From Oleispira sp036960605 (GTDB lineage Bacteria; Pseudomonadota; Gammaproteobacteria; Pseudomonadales; Oceanobacteraceae): a DNA stretch of 64,000 nucleotides. Position numbers and translations under genes: made by a program. Positions 42,348 through 51,412 of this stretch are shown one piece after another. Under the pieces are notes generated by a model. It was not told the origin of the DNA. It made no database searches and saw nothing but the letters and a program-made list of their open reading frames with translations. The stretch's first letter is position 1, and every line of letters begins with the position of its first letter. Location: contig JBALXI010000022.1 of NCBI GenBank assembly GCA_036960605.1, positions 1 to 64,000 on the forward strand, read 5' to 3'.

Positions 42348-45300
42348 ATGAATATAATAAAATACGGCGGTCTACTGACTGCATTAATGTACTCAACGTT
42401 CTCGCACGCTTCTCTCAATGAGTCATCACCTTGGATCGACTTCACGGGCTCCGATCAAATATCGGATCTTGTCAGTGCCCAAGATGATCGTGGTAGCGGT
42501 AAAGCCTCGCCACTCTGTCAGTACTATCGTGGTGACAATACGGATTACACGGCCTCTCATGGGCTGGGATTTTTAAAACAAAAGGATGATGGCAGTTATG
42601 GCTGTTATGGCAGCGTAGAAACCAATAAGATTTATTGGCATAACGGTAATCCTTGGGGCACGTCGTATTTCAGTGTATTACCAAAGTCTGCTCTTTCAGG
42701 TGCTGAAAGCCGCTGGACTGAATTTAGTGAAGATGATTTTGGTCGTTATGTTGAAGCTACGTTTGAAGATGGCATCAATGCTCCAGTCTGCTCCGTTCAG
42801 CATCACATTGATGAATATGAAAAGTACGCTGACTTTCATGGTCTAGGTTACGTTAAGTGGGACGCGCCTAATAAAGCGTATCGCTGTATTGCCAGTTTTG
42901 AAGGTAAGTTAATTTGGCAGCCTAACGGCAATCCGATGCAGTTTTCGAGCTTTAATGTTTTAAAAGCAGAAGAGCCTGAAGTATTAGCAGATGTTCCTAA
43001 TGATACTGCTCGTCGTTGGACCTATCGCAGCTTAGGTAAACCTAATAGCCAAGGTTTCACCATTTCAAATAGCCCTGATTATGAACCCGGTACCGGTTCT
43101 TTTTCTGTGGGTCTTTGGTTTTATGTGGATAACTTGAACGGCATTAAAAAAATTGCTCGCAAAGGTAATGCGGATAGCCAAGCGACAGGCTGGAGCTTGT
43201 TCATGAACGGCAATAAAATGTATTTCCGTACTCGCTCACCTGACTTTAATTCAGATCAAGTCGCTCATATTAGCAACCCCGGTTGGCATCATTTTGTCGG
43301 TGTGGTTGACGCTGATAAAGATCGTTTATTCGCTTACCTAGATGGCTCACCTACTTTAGTTGATGAAGGTGAATGGTCTGGACGAATCCCTGCCAATAGC
43401 AATATAACCAGCAGCCAAAGTCTTAAATTAACTGAAAGCTTTGCAGGGAATATCGCGACCGACTTACGTCTTTATAAACGCGCACTTAGCTGGCAAGAAG
43501 CTAAAACTTTAGCCCAAGTACATAAGCTACCTGACAATAGCATCAGTGCTGAAGAAATCGCTAATGGCACTTTCCAAATTACTGAGAACTCAGGCCAAGT
43601 TCACGACCTTCTGCAATGGCAGTTAGGCGATGGTATGGAGTCCTTCATCACTGACCGTCAGCATACTTATACTGATGGTGGTAAATATAAGCTCAACCTA
43701 ACCTTGATCGATAACCAAGATAAGGTTTATCAGCAACACTTGTCTGTAACGCCGTACTTAGCGCAATCTTCCCATATCGTGAATAGCGCTATCTTCCGTC
43801 AAAACGATTTAGGCTATGCCTGCTTCCGTATTCCTGCCATTGTTAAAATTGGTAATGGCGATTTATTGGCCTTTGCTGAAGCCCGTACTGAAAGCTGTGC
43901 CGATCATCATCATAAAATTGATATGGTGATGAAGCGTAGCTTTGATAATGGCCGTACTTGGGAAGACTTCACTCTCTTGGGAGAGAACGGTAATTTTGAA
44001 GTTCAAAACATCGCCCCTGTTTATGATGCTATCGCAGATCGTACCGTTATTCTTTATAACTATCAGGCCGGTAATAGCACCACAGAAAAAGCGGCGCGTT
44101 TGCACATAATGCGAATGACAGACGATGGTGGTGACAGCTGGACACCGATGAAAGACATTACCAATCAGGTAACTAACCGTCGTGCAGGCTGGCTTTATTA
44201 TACCGATGATGCAGGCAACAAACTTTACGACGCACCTTATGCCTGGGGCAGTAGTACCGCGACGTTAGGTCATGCGATCCAATTAGAGAATGGCCCACAT
44301 CCTGGTCGCTTAATGTTTATCAGCTATTACAGCTATGGTGGTGGTAGTAATAACTACTCAATATATAGTGATGATCATGGTGAGAGCTTTAGCTTTAGCG
44401 ATGGCATGCCAACGTATGTTGATGGTGCTGGCAGTAATGTAGTTGCCGGCAATAAACTAAACGAAGCGACGGGAATTGAACTTGCTAATGGCTGGATTCT
44501 ATCCAGCGCCCGTGATTCTCTTAATGATACCAGTGCACCAGGACCGTATCGCCACCATACCCTTAGCCGTGATGGTGGTAGTACTTGGGGTAAAACGATC
44601 AAAGAGAAGCAGCTTGAAGACCCAAAAGTTCTAGAAGGTTATTTTGATGGTATCGCTGGTATCGCCTCAGGATTATTACGCGTCAGCGAGCAAGGTAAAC
44701 AGGACATTAATCGTATTATCTATTCGGCGCCAGCCGCAGGGTGGCAGCGTGATCAACTGCAATTAAAAATGAGCTACGACGAGGGAAATACTTGGCCAAT
44801 CGCGAAGACGCTTACCTGGGGCGGTGCTGCTTATTCTGATTTAGTGCTACAAGATGATCGTCGAGTTGGTTTGGTTTATGAGATTCCTGAGCAATACTTT
44901 GGTATTTCTACCGATACCATGGATGAAATTCGTTATGTTAATTTCTCTATGGATTGGTTAACCGATAGCAACGAAGACAGCACATCAACGGCTTCTGTTG
45001 CGGTTCCTATTGATTATGATCACGAGCTGCTAGCCGACATAACTGAGTTTAACGGCAGTAACGGTTTAGACCTTGGCCACAATGATGACTGGAACCCTGA
45101 TGCTGAAAACTTCACCCTGAGCTATCGCTTTAAAGCCGATGCAAGCAATGGCAGCTGGATGCATCATGTGAATAAGTCTTCTCGAGTCGACTCAGCAGGT
45201 CGTGGTTGGATAGTTTTTCACGGTGATGGCAACATCAACTTTCGCGTACGTGGCGATACCGATAATCAAGGCACTATGATCAGCTTGCCATTAACGACTC

Positions 45301-45575
45301 TGGATAAATGGCATCATGTGGCGGTAAGTATCAATCGCAGCACAGATGAAATTCGTTTATATGTTGATGGCCGCATGATAAAAGCCAGCATTGCCCATCA
45401 AGGTAATGTTATTTCTGCTGGCACTGAAAGCTTAAATATTGGGCGCCATCATGAAGACAGTGGCCACCAGTTTGTCGGTAAAATAAAAGACGTTCGTATC
45501 TTTAATCGCGCTGTCGGTTCTAAATCTATTCGTGCTATTACCGGTAATATGGATGAGCAAGTCTGGATTCATTAA
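42348..45575 (+). CDS. Secreted multidomain sialidase (GH33-type) with two LamG domains
   Basis: 1075 residues; signal peptide about 1-22 (STFSHA). Order: two related N-terminal modules (about 55-110, 145-200) sharing HGLGxxK and NGNP; LamG domain about 250-380; PKD-like domain about 420-470 (LQWQLGDGMES); sialidase propeller about 485-890; C-terminal LamG about 910-1070. Catalytic hallmarks are FRIP with R494 and five Asp-boxes (SFDNGRTW, TDDGGDSW, SDDHGESF, SRDGGSTW, SYDEGNTW). It should release terminal sialic acid from host or environmental glycans. LamG domains are glycan-binding. No sialic acid uptake genes lie in this window. Confidence 0.9.
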   Translation: MNIIKYGGLLTALMYSTFSHASLNESSPWIDFTGSDQISDLVSAQDDRGSGKASPLCQYYRGDNTDYTASHGLGFLKQKDDGSYGCYGSVETNKIYWHNGNPWGTSYFSVLPKSALSGAESRWTEFSEDDFGRYVEATFEDGINAPVCSVQHHIDEYEKYADFHGLGYVKWDAPNKAYRCIASFEGKLIWQPNGNPMQFSSFNVLKAEEPEVLADVPNDTARRWTYRSLGKPNSQGFTISNSPDYEPGTGSFSVGLWFYVDNLNGIKKIARKGNADSQATGWSLFMNGNKMYFRTRSPDFNSDQVAHISNPGWHHFVGVVDADKDRLFAYLDGSPTLVDEGEWSGRIPANSNITSSQSLKLTESFAGNIATDLRLYKRALSWQEAKTLAQVHKLPDNSISAEEIANGTFQITENSGQVHDLLQWQLGDGMESFITDRQHTYTDGGKYKLNLTLIDNQDKVYQQHLSVTPYLAQSSHIVNSAIFRQNDLGYACFRIPAIVKIGNGDLLAFAEARTESCADHHHKIDMVMKRSFDNGRTWEDFTLLGENGNFEVQNIAPVYDAIADRTVILYNYQAGNSTTEKAARLHIMRMTDDGGDSWTPMKDITNQVTNRRAGWLYYTDDAGNKLYDAPYAWGSSTATLGHAIQLENGPHPGRLMFISYYSYGGGSNNYSIYSDDHGESFSFSDGMPTYVDGAGSNVVAGNKLNEATGIELANGWILSSARDSLNDTSAPGPYRHHTLSRDGGSTWGKTIKEKQLEDPKVLEGYFDGIAGIASGLLRVSEQGKQDINRIIYSAPAAGWQRDQLQLKMSYDEGNTWPIAKTLTWGGAAYSDLVLQDDRRVGLVYEIPEQYFGISTDTMDEIRYVNFSMDWLTDSNEDSTSTASVAVPIDYDHELLADITEFNGSNGLDLGHNDDWNPDAENFTLSYRFKADASNGSWMHHVNKSSRVDSAGRGWIVFHGDGNINFRVRGDTDNQGTMISLPLTTLDKWHHVAVSINRSTDEIRLYVDGRMIKASIAHQGNVISAGTESLNIGRHHEDSGHQFVGKIKDVRIFNRAVGSKSIRAITGNMDEQVWIH

Positions 45576-45644
45576 GTAATTTTCTATCACTTATTTGAAA
45601 AGCTAAATTAAGTTGTTTATCTAAAACAACTGTTATTATTAATC

Positions 45645-45680
45645 CCGAATTCCGCAAAGCCTGCTGAATTCGGTTTTCTT
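45645..45680 (+). terminator. Rho-independent terminator after the sialidase
   Basis: The 8-bp stem CCGAATTC/GAATTCGG (45645-45652, 45666-45673) has a 13-base loop followed by ttttctt. It lies 70 bases beyond the sialidase stop and abuts the convergent LysR gene. A second small hairpin (agttgttt/aaacaact) precedes it at about 45610-45631. Confidence 0.7.
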
Positions 45681-46536
45681 AATTAACCGACAAAACATTT
45701 ATTTTTTCTAACAGGGTATGACTGATCCAAGGGGACAACCCTATTCCTACTTCACGCTGCAAGACTTCAGCAGGCATTAAATGCTGCAGTGCGAACATTT
45801 TAACGCCCTCTATCTTAAATTCACTCTCGTTATTGATTGCCATAATGGTTAAGCCTTGCTGACTTTTCACTAACGTTAACGCGAGATCTTCTTGCTTAAC
45901 ATGAAAAGAACTGTGCTGAGCAAGCTGCGGAACGGCCTGCAGTAATAACGGTCTTTTTTCACAATCCAAACGGTCTATCCAGGGTTGTGTTAATAACTCG
46001 GAAAAGTCTGTGGGTTTTATTTTTTCTATCTTTGCTAGTGCCCAACTGTCTGGTATTAATAACGCATAACTTTGAGTTTCAACTACGACAAAATGAGCGA
46101 TAGAATATTTACTATTACTTTTAACGAGGTTTCGACTACCAATAATTAAATCGCAATCATCTTCTTCATTGGATAAAACAAATTCATACTCAGGTAATTG
46201 TTGCATCAACTGTTGCAGGATTTTTGAGACCGTTTCACTGCGTAGCTGCTGGCTATAACCTATGCGCAGAACAATACGTTTGTCGCCTTTATAATCTTGC
46301 TCTAACTGCTGAGCCGATAATAATAATTGCTTGGCGCGTAAATAAAAATCTTCGCCTTGCTGGGTTAAGCTCACGCCTTTTTTACTGCGCACGAGCAGGC
46401 GAAAATCGAATTCGCCCTCTAGCTGATTAATCGCATGTGAAATAGACGGTTGGGCTATATGGCAAAATTCTGCGGCAGCACTGATGCTGCCTTTTTCTAC
46501 GGCACTGACAAAATAACGTAGGCTGCGTAAATCCAT
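45679..46536 (-). CDS. LysR-family transcriptional regulator
   Basis: 285 residues. N-terminal helix-turn-helix MDLRSLRYFVSAVEKGSISAAAEFCHIAQPSISHAINQLE, of the NAC/Cbl/BenM-like subgroup, then a ligand domain starting IVLRIGYSQQLRSETV. It is 25 bases downstream of the metallo-beta-lactamase-fold gene and probably co-transcribed with it, an unusual arrangement in which the regulator follows its putative target. Confidence 0.9.
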   Translation of the reverse strand: MDLRSLRYFVSAVEKGSISAAAEFCHIAQPSISHAINQLEGEFDFRLLVRSKKGVSLTQQGEDFYLRAKQLLLSAQQLEQDYKGDKRIVLRIGYSQQLRSETVSKILQQLMQQLPEYEFVLSNEEDDCDLIIGSRNLVKSNSKYSIAHFVVVETQSYALLIPDSWALAKIEKIKPTDFSELLTQPWIDRLDCEKRPLLLQAVPQLAQHSSFHVKQEDLALTLVKSQQGLTIMAINNESEFKIEGVKMFALQHLMPAEVLQREVGIGLSPWISHTLLEKINVLSVN

Positions 46537-46561
46537 AGATACCTCTTATTTTTCTGTAAGG

Positions 46562-47491
46562 TTAATATTCATACTGAGGGAACTTTGCTATTTTTTTAGC
46601 AACAATTTCATCATGGGCAGGCACGATCACTAGCGCTGGATTTTTGAGCGACAGGTTATGTATTTTTTCAATAACGTCATCGTTCATCTCTCTCGACCAA
46701 TCGACTGGGGAGATAAGATCAACGATGCTTGGACGGGGTTTATTTTCTTTTATGCCTTCAATTACCCAACTGCTGTCGCCGATAAAAAAGAGCTGTCGTC
46801 CAGAATCTAAGTTAACGAATAGGCCGACCTGCCCTTCGCTATGGCCGGATAAATCAACCAAGATTAAGCGCCCATCCTGATAGATATCCAATGTTTGCTC
46901 AAAACCAAAATACTCTTGCTTTGAAAGTGCTAGCTCTGACCATTGGGCATTCTCTAATAGCTCTGGCAAAAATGCCGGACGATGAGCACGGTGCTGCGCT
47001 TGATCTAAGCCTTGGGGTTGGACCCAAACAGGCGTATTAGGAAAGTCAGGCAAGCCGCCGGTATGATCCCAATGCAGGTGACTCAAGATAATGGCACTGA
47101 CATGCTGTTCGCTTAAACCTTGCGCCTGCATTTGATCTAATGCCGGATTCACATTCTCGTATGCAAACAACTGACGCTGCCACCAGCTATTATGAGCAAA
47201 AGCTTGATCGATTTGGCGGCCTAAACCGGTATCAAACAGCAGGTTGCCTTCAGGATGCTCTATCAATAAAGAACCATGGAGTAGCTTACGTATTTTAGTC
47301 CATGAGCCACCCTCAACGACCAATGCTTCTGGTGAACCTGCTGATTGCGCCGTATGGATGAGTGATATGCGAAAAGGAGCCTGAGTGGTGCTCTCGGCCT
47401 GCACAGAGGCTGACATCAATGGCAGGAATGCCGTAGAGAGCAATAGAATGGAAGCAGTGGTTAGCTTAGCTAATAGGGCGTAATGGCTCAT
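46562..47491 (-). CDS. Secreted metallo-beta-lactamase-fold hydrolase (AHL lactonase-like)
   Basis: 309 residues with a signal peptide (cut about AQA, residue 32). The metal motif HLHWDH (H138, H140, D142, H143) and TGG, then GHSEGQVGLF and VVPAHDE, fit the N-acyl-homoserine lactonase-like branch of the superfamily. The fold hydrolyses lactones, esters or phosphoesters; the periplasmic location and substrate are not established. It may quench signals or degrade nutrients. The LysR regulator follows it closely. Confidence 0.85.
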   Translation of the reverse strand: MSHYALLAKLTTASILLLSTAFLPLMSASVQAESTTQAPFRISLIHTAQSAGSPEALVVEGGSWTKIRKLLHGSLLIEHPEGNLLFDTGLGRQIDQAFAHNSWWQRQLFAYENVNPALDQMQAQGLSEQHVSAIILSHLHWDHTGGLPDFPNTPVWVQPQGLDQAQHRAHRPAFLPELLENAQWSELALSKQEYFGFEQTLDIYQDGRLILVDLSGHSEGQVGLFVNLDSGRQLFFIGDSSWVIEGIKENKPRPSIVDLISPVDWSREMNDDVIEKIHNLSLKNPALVIVPAHDEIVAKKIAKFPQYEY

Positions 47492-47587
47492 GGTCTTACC
47501 TAATATGTTAAGAGATCCTTAGCATATCCCGTGCTTAAGCATAGATAAAATATACTTTATATTCATCATTTAAACAATTTAACTATA

Positions 47588-48064
47588 CTAAAAACCATGG
47601 GCTCCCGCGACCGCAGCAGCAATTGCGAGCAGGCTTAAACTTAATAGAGTGACATGCATAATATGGAGTTTACGAAAAGCGGCATCACTATCCCGCTCTG
47701 CGAGGCGATGAAACAGCTTATGTAAGAACAACGGTTCGAATACAAATAAAACTAAACTGAAGATAAACCAAATGGCGGTCATTAAATGCAGCCACCAAAA
47801 CTGAGGATCGAGATAGCGCGACCAAGCGTTTAAATAATCCAGCATCCATAACCCTGACAAGCCCGTTAACACAGTGGTTATCTTAGCCTGCCAAGCAAAG
47901 TTTCCTTCTAAACGTTCGAATAATTGTAAGCGATTTTCATCACTGTCTAATGCTCTTAAAGAGGGGATTAAAACGGTGGTTACAAATGCAACACCGCCGA
48001 TCCACATTACCACGGCGACAATATGCAGCGCTCTGGCGAGCACAAATTGGTCAAAAGATTCCAT
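47588..48064 (-). CDS. Conserved small integral membrane protein
   Basis: 158 residues from the ATG at 48064 (a GTG lies three codons upstream). Four hydrophobic helices: about 8-30 (ALHIVAVVMWIGGVAFVTTV), 52-70, 80-105 and 130-150. It resembles CopD/DUF2269-like membrane proteins with a His near the start of the first helix (ARALHIVAV). The function is unknown; haem or copper association is known for some relatives. No obvious operon partner. Confidence 0.72.
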   Translation of the reverse strand: MESFDQFVLARALHIVAVVMWIGGVAFVTTVLIPSLRALDSDENRLQLFERLEGNFAWQAKITTVLTGLSGLWMLDYLNAWSRYLDPQFWWLHLMTAIWFIFSLVLFVFEPLFLHKLFHRLAERDSDAAFRKLHIMHVTLLSLSLLAIAAAVAGAHGF

Positions 48065-48175
48065 CGAGATCACTTATACTTTAAATGAGTAGTTAAATCT
48101 TAATGTAGTCGTTTGAGACCAAGTTGCGCTGATGTGAATCAAGGTTGCTAGCAATAGACTGCAAACGTTCAGCCT

Positions 48176-49582
48176 TTAACGATAAAGGCGCTCTGCCCAA
48201 ACAGTTAACCCTGAAGCGACACTACCAAAGTGATCGCCATCGACGACGTCAACATCGCCAATTTTTTCTTTAATTGCTTGTCGAATAACCGGAGATTGAC
48301 CTGAGCCACCGGTAACATAAACTAAGTCTGGTTTGCAGCCTGCTTGCTGAATCGCTTCATCCATTAAGGCCGCCATTTTTTCTATCGGCCTTTGTACCGC
48401 TTCCGCTAACATGTCACGCGTAATCGTGTCGTTTAAGCCTTTTTCGATAAAACCAAGATCCACTAAATGCTCTTGCTTACTTGATAGTTCGATTTTGCAT
48501 TGCTCAGAGCTGCGTACCAAATGATGATTTTGTTTTTCATCACGCAGTTTTACAAAACGCTTTATTAATTCAGGCGCGGCGCTATCACGTACTAACTGAT
48601 CTAGATAAAGCTCAGTTTGCAGGTTATTGAAGTTACTTTGCGCGCTAATATCGTTGGTTGCGACCGCATCCCAAAACGTTTTGGTTGATACTGGCTTACC
48701 ATTTTTTAGATCACTGCCCATACCAAATAACGGCATTAAACAACTGCCTGCTAGCTGTATATCTAAATCGTTACCGCCGACTCGCTCACCACTGTGGCCG
48801 ATAAAGTCTTGCTGGCGCTGTTCTTTATTTTTGTGGTTAGGACCCATACGAACCATCGCGCAATCGGTGGTACCACCACCGATATCAACGACTAACACCG
48901 TCTTATCTTCCGTTAAGTCGGCTTCGAAGTTCAATCCGGCGGCAATCGGTTCAAACAAAAACTCGACCGATTTGAAACCCGCACGTTTAGCAGCTGCGGT
49001 TAAAATATCAATCGCTTGCTTATTACTTTTCTCAGCGTTCAAACCTTGAAAGTTTACTGGTCGGCCAATCACTGTATGTTCAATCGATTGTCCTTCTTTT
49101 GAATTTAGGCCAAGCGCTGTCGCACTCTTTTCTGCCTGTGCTTTTACGTTTTGCATCATCGCCGTCACAATGTCTTCAAAAAAGAAAACTTGTTCAGGGC
49201 GTAAACCACTGGCGCCTAAAAACGACTTCGGCGATTTAACGAAATACCCTTCTTCAGGGAATTCGTAATATTCTTCAAACGCTGCACGACCGAAGAATAA
49301 GCTTTGCTCACTCGGGTCTAAACCTTCTTGCGTACGTATACGGCGTGCTTGTAACAAAGAGTTAGCGCGCAACTCCAAAAATTCCTGTTTCATCTCTGTA
49401 GGCTGAATTGATAAACCAACTTGCTCACAAATGAGTTCACGTTCAAGAGCATAGAGAGTAGAAGGCATGAATGCCTTACCCTGCTCCAATGCTAATAACT
49501 GAACCTTTGAAGAGGATGTAGCGTTGGGAGAAATAATTCCCATAGCACAATTGGATGTGCCGTAATCAAAACCAGAAAACAT
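48176..49582 (-). CDS. yegD: Hsp70-family protein YegD
   Basis: 468 residues with an actin/Hsp70 ATPase fold: MFSGFDYGTSNCAMGI (phosphate 1), VLVVDIGGGTTDCAMVRMG (phosphate 2), RVGGNDLDIQLA, and LVYVTGGSGQSPVIRQAI (adenosine). The SPKSFLGA and HTVIGRPVNFQG stretches are typical of YegD. It is shorter than DnaK and lacks the substrate-binding domain. Monocistronic; precise cellular role is undefined in the family. Confidence 0.9.
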   Translation of the reverse strand: MFSGFDYGTSNCAMGIISPNATSSSKVQLLALEQGKAFMPSTLYALERELICEQVGLSIQPTEMKQEFLELRANSLLQARRIRTQEGLDPSEQSLFFGRAAFEEYYEFPEEGYFVKSPKSFLGASGLRPEQVFFFEDIVTAMMQNVKAQAEKSATALGLNSKEGQSIEHTVIGRPVNFQGLNAEKSNKQAIDILTAAAKRAGFKSVEFLFEPIAAGLNFEADLTEDKTVLVVDIGGGTTDCAMVRMGPNHKNKEQRQQDFIGHSGERVGGNDLDIQLAGSCLMPLFGMGSDLKNGKPVSTKTFWDAVATNDISAQSNFNNLQTELYLDQLVRDSAAPELIKRFVKLRDEKQNHHLVRSSEQCKIELSSKQEHLVDLGFIEKGLNDTITRDMLAEAVQRPIEKMAALMDEAIQQAGCKPDLVYVTGGSGQSPVIRQAIKEKIGDVDVVDGDHFGSVASGLTVWAERLYR

Positions 49583-49616
49583 GTAAAACCTGTAACAAAA
49601 ATTTAATAAGGCACGA

Positions 49617-50192
49617 TCAATAAATCAGATAGGCCGAGTAAGCTGCTAGTGCAGACAATAAAATAAACAAAAAACCACTCATTCGATGCAGTAATGAAAT
49701 GGGAATGCGCTGTAATAAGGTACGCCCAGCCCAAACGGCCATCACGGAAGTTGCGACGAGCGCCAGCGTGGAACCGAACCACACAGGTATTGGCTCACCT
49801 TGGCTGCTTAGAGCCACTACCGCAAGCTGAGTTTTATCGCCCAGCTCTGCCAGAGTAATCAAGGCAAAAGTGGATAATAGAATATGCCGCTGGCTTTTGA
49901 CCTGCAGGTCTTCATCCGTTATTTCTTCATCATCCGCATTGGCTAACAACGCATGAAGTCCAAAGCCTAAAAATAATAGGCTAACGATAATCGCAATGCC
50001 TAATTCAGGAACCCAGCCCGCAATGGCTGTGCCAAATATCACCGCGATACTGTTCAGTAATATAAACGCCAGTATCGAACCGGCTAAAACAGGTAGCGCA
50101 CGATACCGAACAGCCAATGCCATGCAGACGAGTTGGCTTTTATCGCCAATCTCTGCGGCAAATACCAATAAAAAACTAGTCAACCAATCCAT
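49617..50192 (-). CDS. TMEM165/GDT1-family (UPF0016) manganese exporter
   Basis: 191 residues with six helices in two repeats. Each repeat holds the family motif E-x-G-D-K-[ST]: AAEIGDKSQLVCMAL at about 14 and LAELGDKTQLAVVAL at about 118. An acidic loop (NADDEEITDEDLQ) separates them. Bacterial relatives (MneA) export Mn2+. The start lies 17 bases inside the end of purC, so they are probably co-transcribed. A yybP-ykoY-type riboswitch is not seen upstream. Confidence 0.92.
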   Translation of the reverse strand: MDWLTSFLLVFAAEIGDKSQLVCMALAVRYRALPVLAGSILAFILLNSIAVIFGTAIAGWVPELGIAIIVSLLFLGFGLHALLANADDEEITDEDLQVKSQRHILLSTFALITLAELGDKTQLAVVALSSQGEPIPVWFGSTLALVATSVMAVWAGRTLLQRIPISLLHRMSGFLFILLSALAAYSAYLIY

Positions 50193-51279
50193 ATTGATCT
50201 CTTAATATGTCAACAATTTCAGCTTTTGGATTATCAGATAAGATAATTTTTTCACCGATGACTTTTTCAGCAATACTTAAATAGGTCTTGGATAAATCCA
50301 TCAGAACACTGGCAGGTAATTCGTTTTCACGTGCAAGTTCTGCACGTTCACCCATGCGGTCTTTATTCAATAAAATATCGGCATCTTCGAAGTGATTCAG
50401 TAGGAATTGGCGGAAACCTTCTTTCGAGTTTTCAACAATTCGGCCTTCGCGATATTCAGCGCCGTCCCAAATACGTGACGAGTCTGGGGTACCGACTTCA
50501 TCCATGTAGATCAGTTTTTCATTACCGGCGGCATCATTGACGTAGCCAAATTCGAACTTGGTATCAACAAAGACCTGGTCCAGTTCCGCTAAGGCATTAG
50601 AGATAACGCCAAAGCCTTCTTCTAATAATTTTTCGTATTGCGGAATATCAGAAACTTTAGTGAAGTTAAAGGCTTCGAAGTTATCAGAAATATTGGCACG
50701 GGTAATGTTCACATCATCAACCGCGGGAACACCTGGAATACCTTCTAAAATGCCCTTAGTCGATGGCGTAATTAATAGCTCAGGCAGCTTCTGGTCTTTT
50801 TTCAGACCTTCTGGCATTTGAATGCCGCAAAAGTCACGTTCGCCTTTGCTATAAGCACGCCACATCGAACCGGTAATGTACTGACGACAAATGGCTTCGA
50901 TCATCACTGGGCGGGCTTTCTGCACAATCCAGACGAAAGGATGTGGAATATCAAGGATATGGCTATCGGCTAGGCCTTGCTCACGGAATAAACGAAACCA
51001 GTGGTTAGAGATGGCATTCAATGCCGCGCCCTTACCCGGAACGCCCTTCATGCCGCCTTCACCGTGCCAGATGCAATCGAATGCAGAGATACGATCGCTT
51101 ATCACCATAATGGCTAACGGTGCGTCAGCGGCGACATCGTAGCCCTTTTCTGCGATTAGGCGTTTACTATCAGCCTCGGTTAACCAGTAAACCGAGCGTA
51201 CCTTGCCGCTATGGACAGGCTTATCGGTGCGGATAGGTAGGTCGTCATTTACCGCTAATATTTGATCTGCAAGACTCAT
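50176..51279 (-). CDS. purC: Phosphoribosylaminoimidazole-succinocarboxamide synthase (SAICAR synthetase)
   Basis: Purine biosynthesis enzyme that joins aspartate to CAIR with ATP. It is 367 residues from the ATG at 51279 and belongs to the longer subtype. SGKVRSVYWL near residue 24, MVISDRISAFDCIWHG, VDTKFEFGYV and YMDEVGTPDSSRIWD are signature sequences. Further open sequence upstream (to 51522) overlaps the amidohydrolase and is not homologous. It lies 133 bases downstream of the 8-oxoguanine deaminase-type gene on the same strand, and overlaps the GDT1-family gene by 17 bases. Confidence 0.95.
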   Translation of the reverse strand: MSLADQILAVNDDLPIRTDKPVHSGKVRSVYWLTEADSKRLIAEKGYDVAADAPLAIMVISDRISAFDCIWHGEGGMKGVPGKGAALNAISNHWFRLFREQGLADSHILDIPHPFVWIVQKARPVMIEAICRQYITGSMWRAYSKGERDFCGIQMPEGLKKDQKLPELLITPSTKGILEGIPGVPAVDDVNITRANISDNFEAFNFTKVSDIPQYEKLLEEGFGVISNALAELDQVFVDTKFEFGYVNDAAGNEKLIYMDEVGTPDSSRIWDGAEYREGRIVENSKEGFRQFLLNHFEDADILLNKDRMGERAELARENELPASVLMDLSKTYLSIAEKVIGEKIILSDNPKAEIVDILRDQYGLVD

Positions 51280-51412
51280 AATTAAGGCCTCTCGCTGGTT
51301 AAGCGCTAACAAATTGGAAATAGGAGATTTATGCGCGCGGATTCTACCAGATTGGCCGCGCGCTAGCACTTGCCAATTGTATTCGCGATCAAGGGCAGCG
51401 CGTTCCGTCAGT

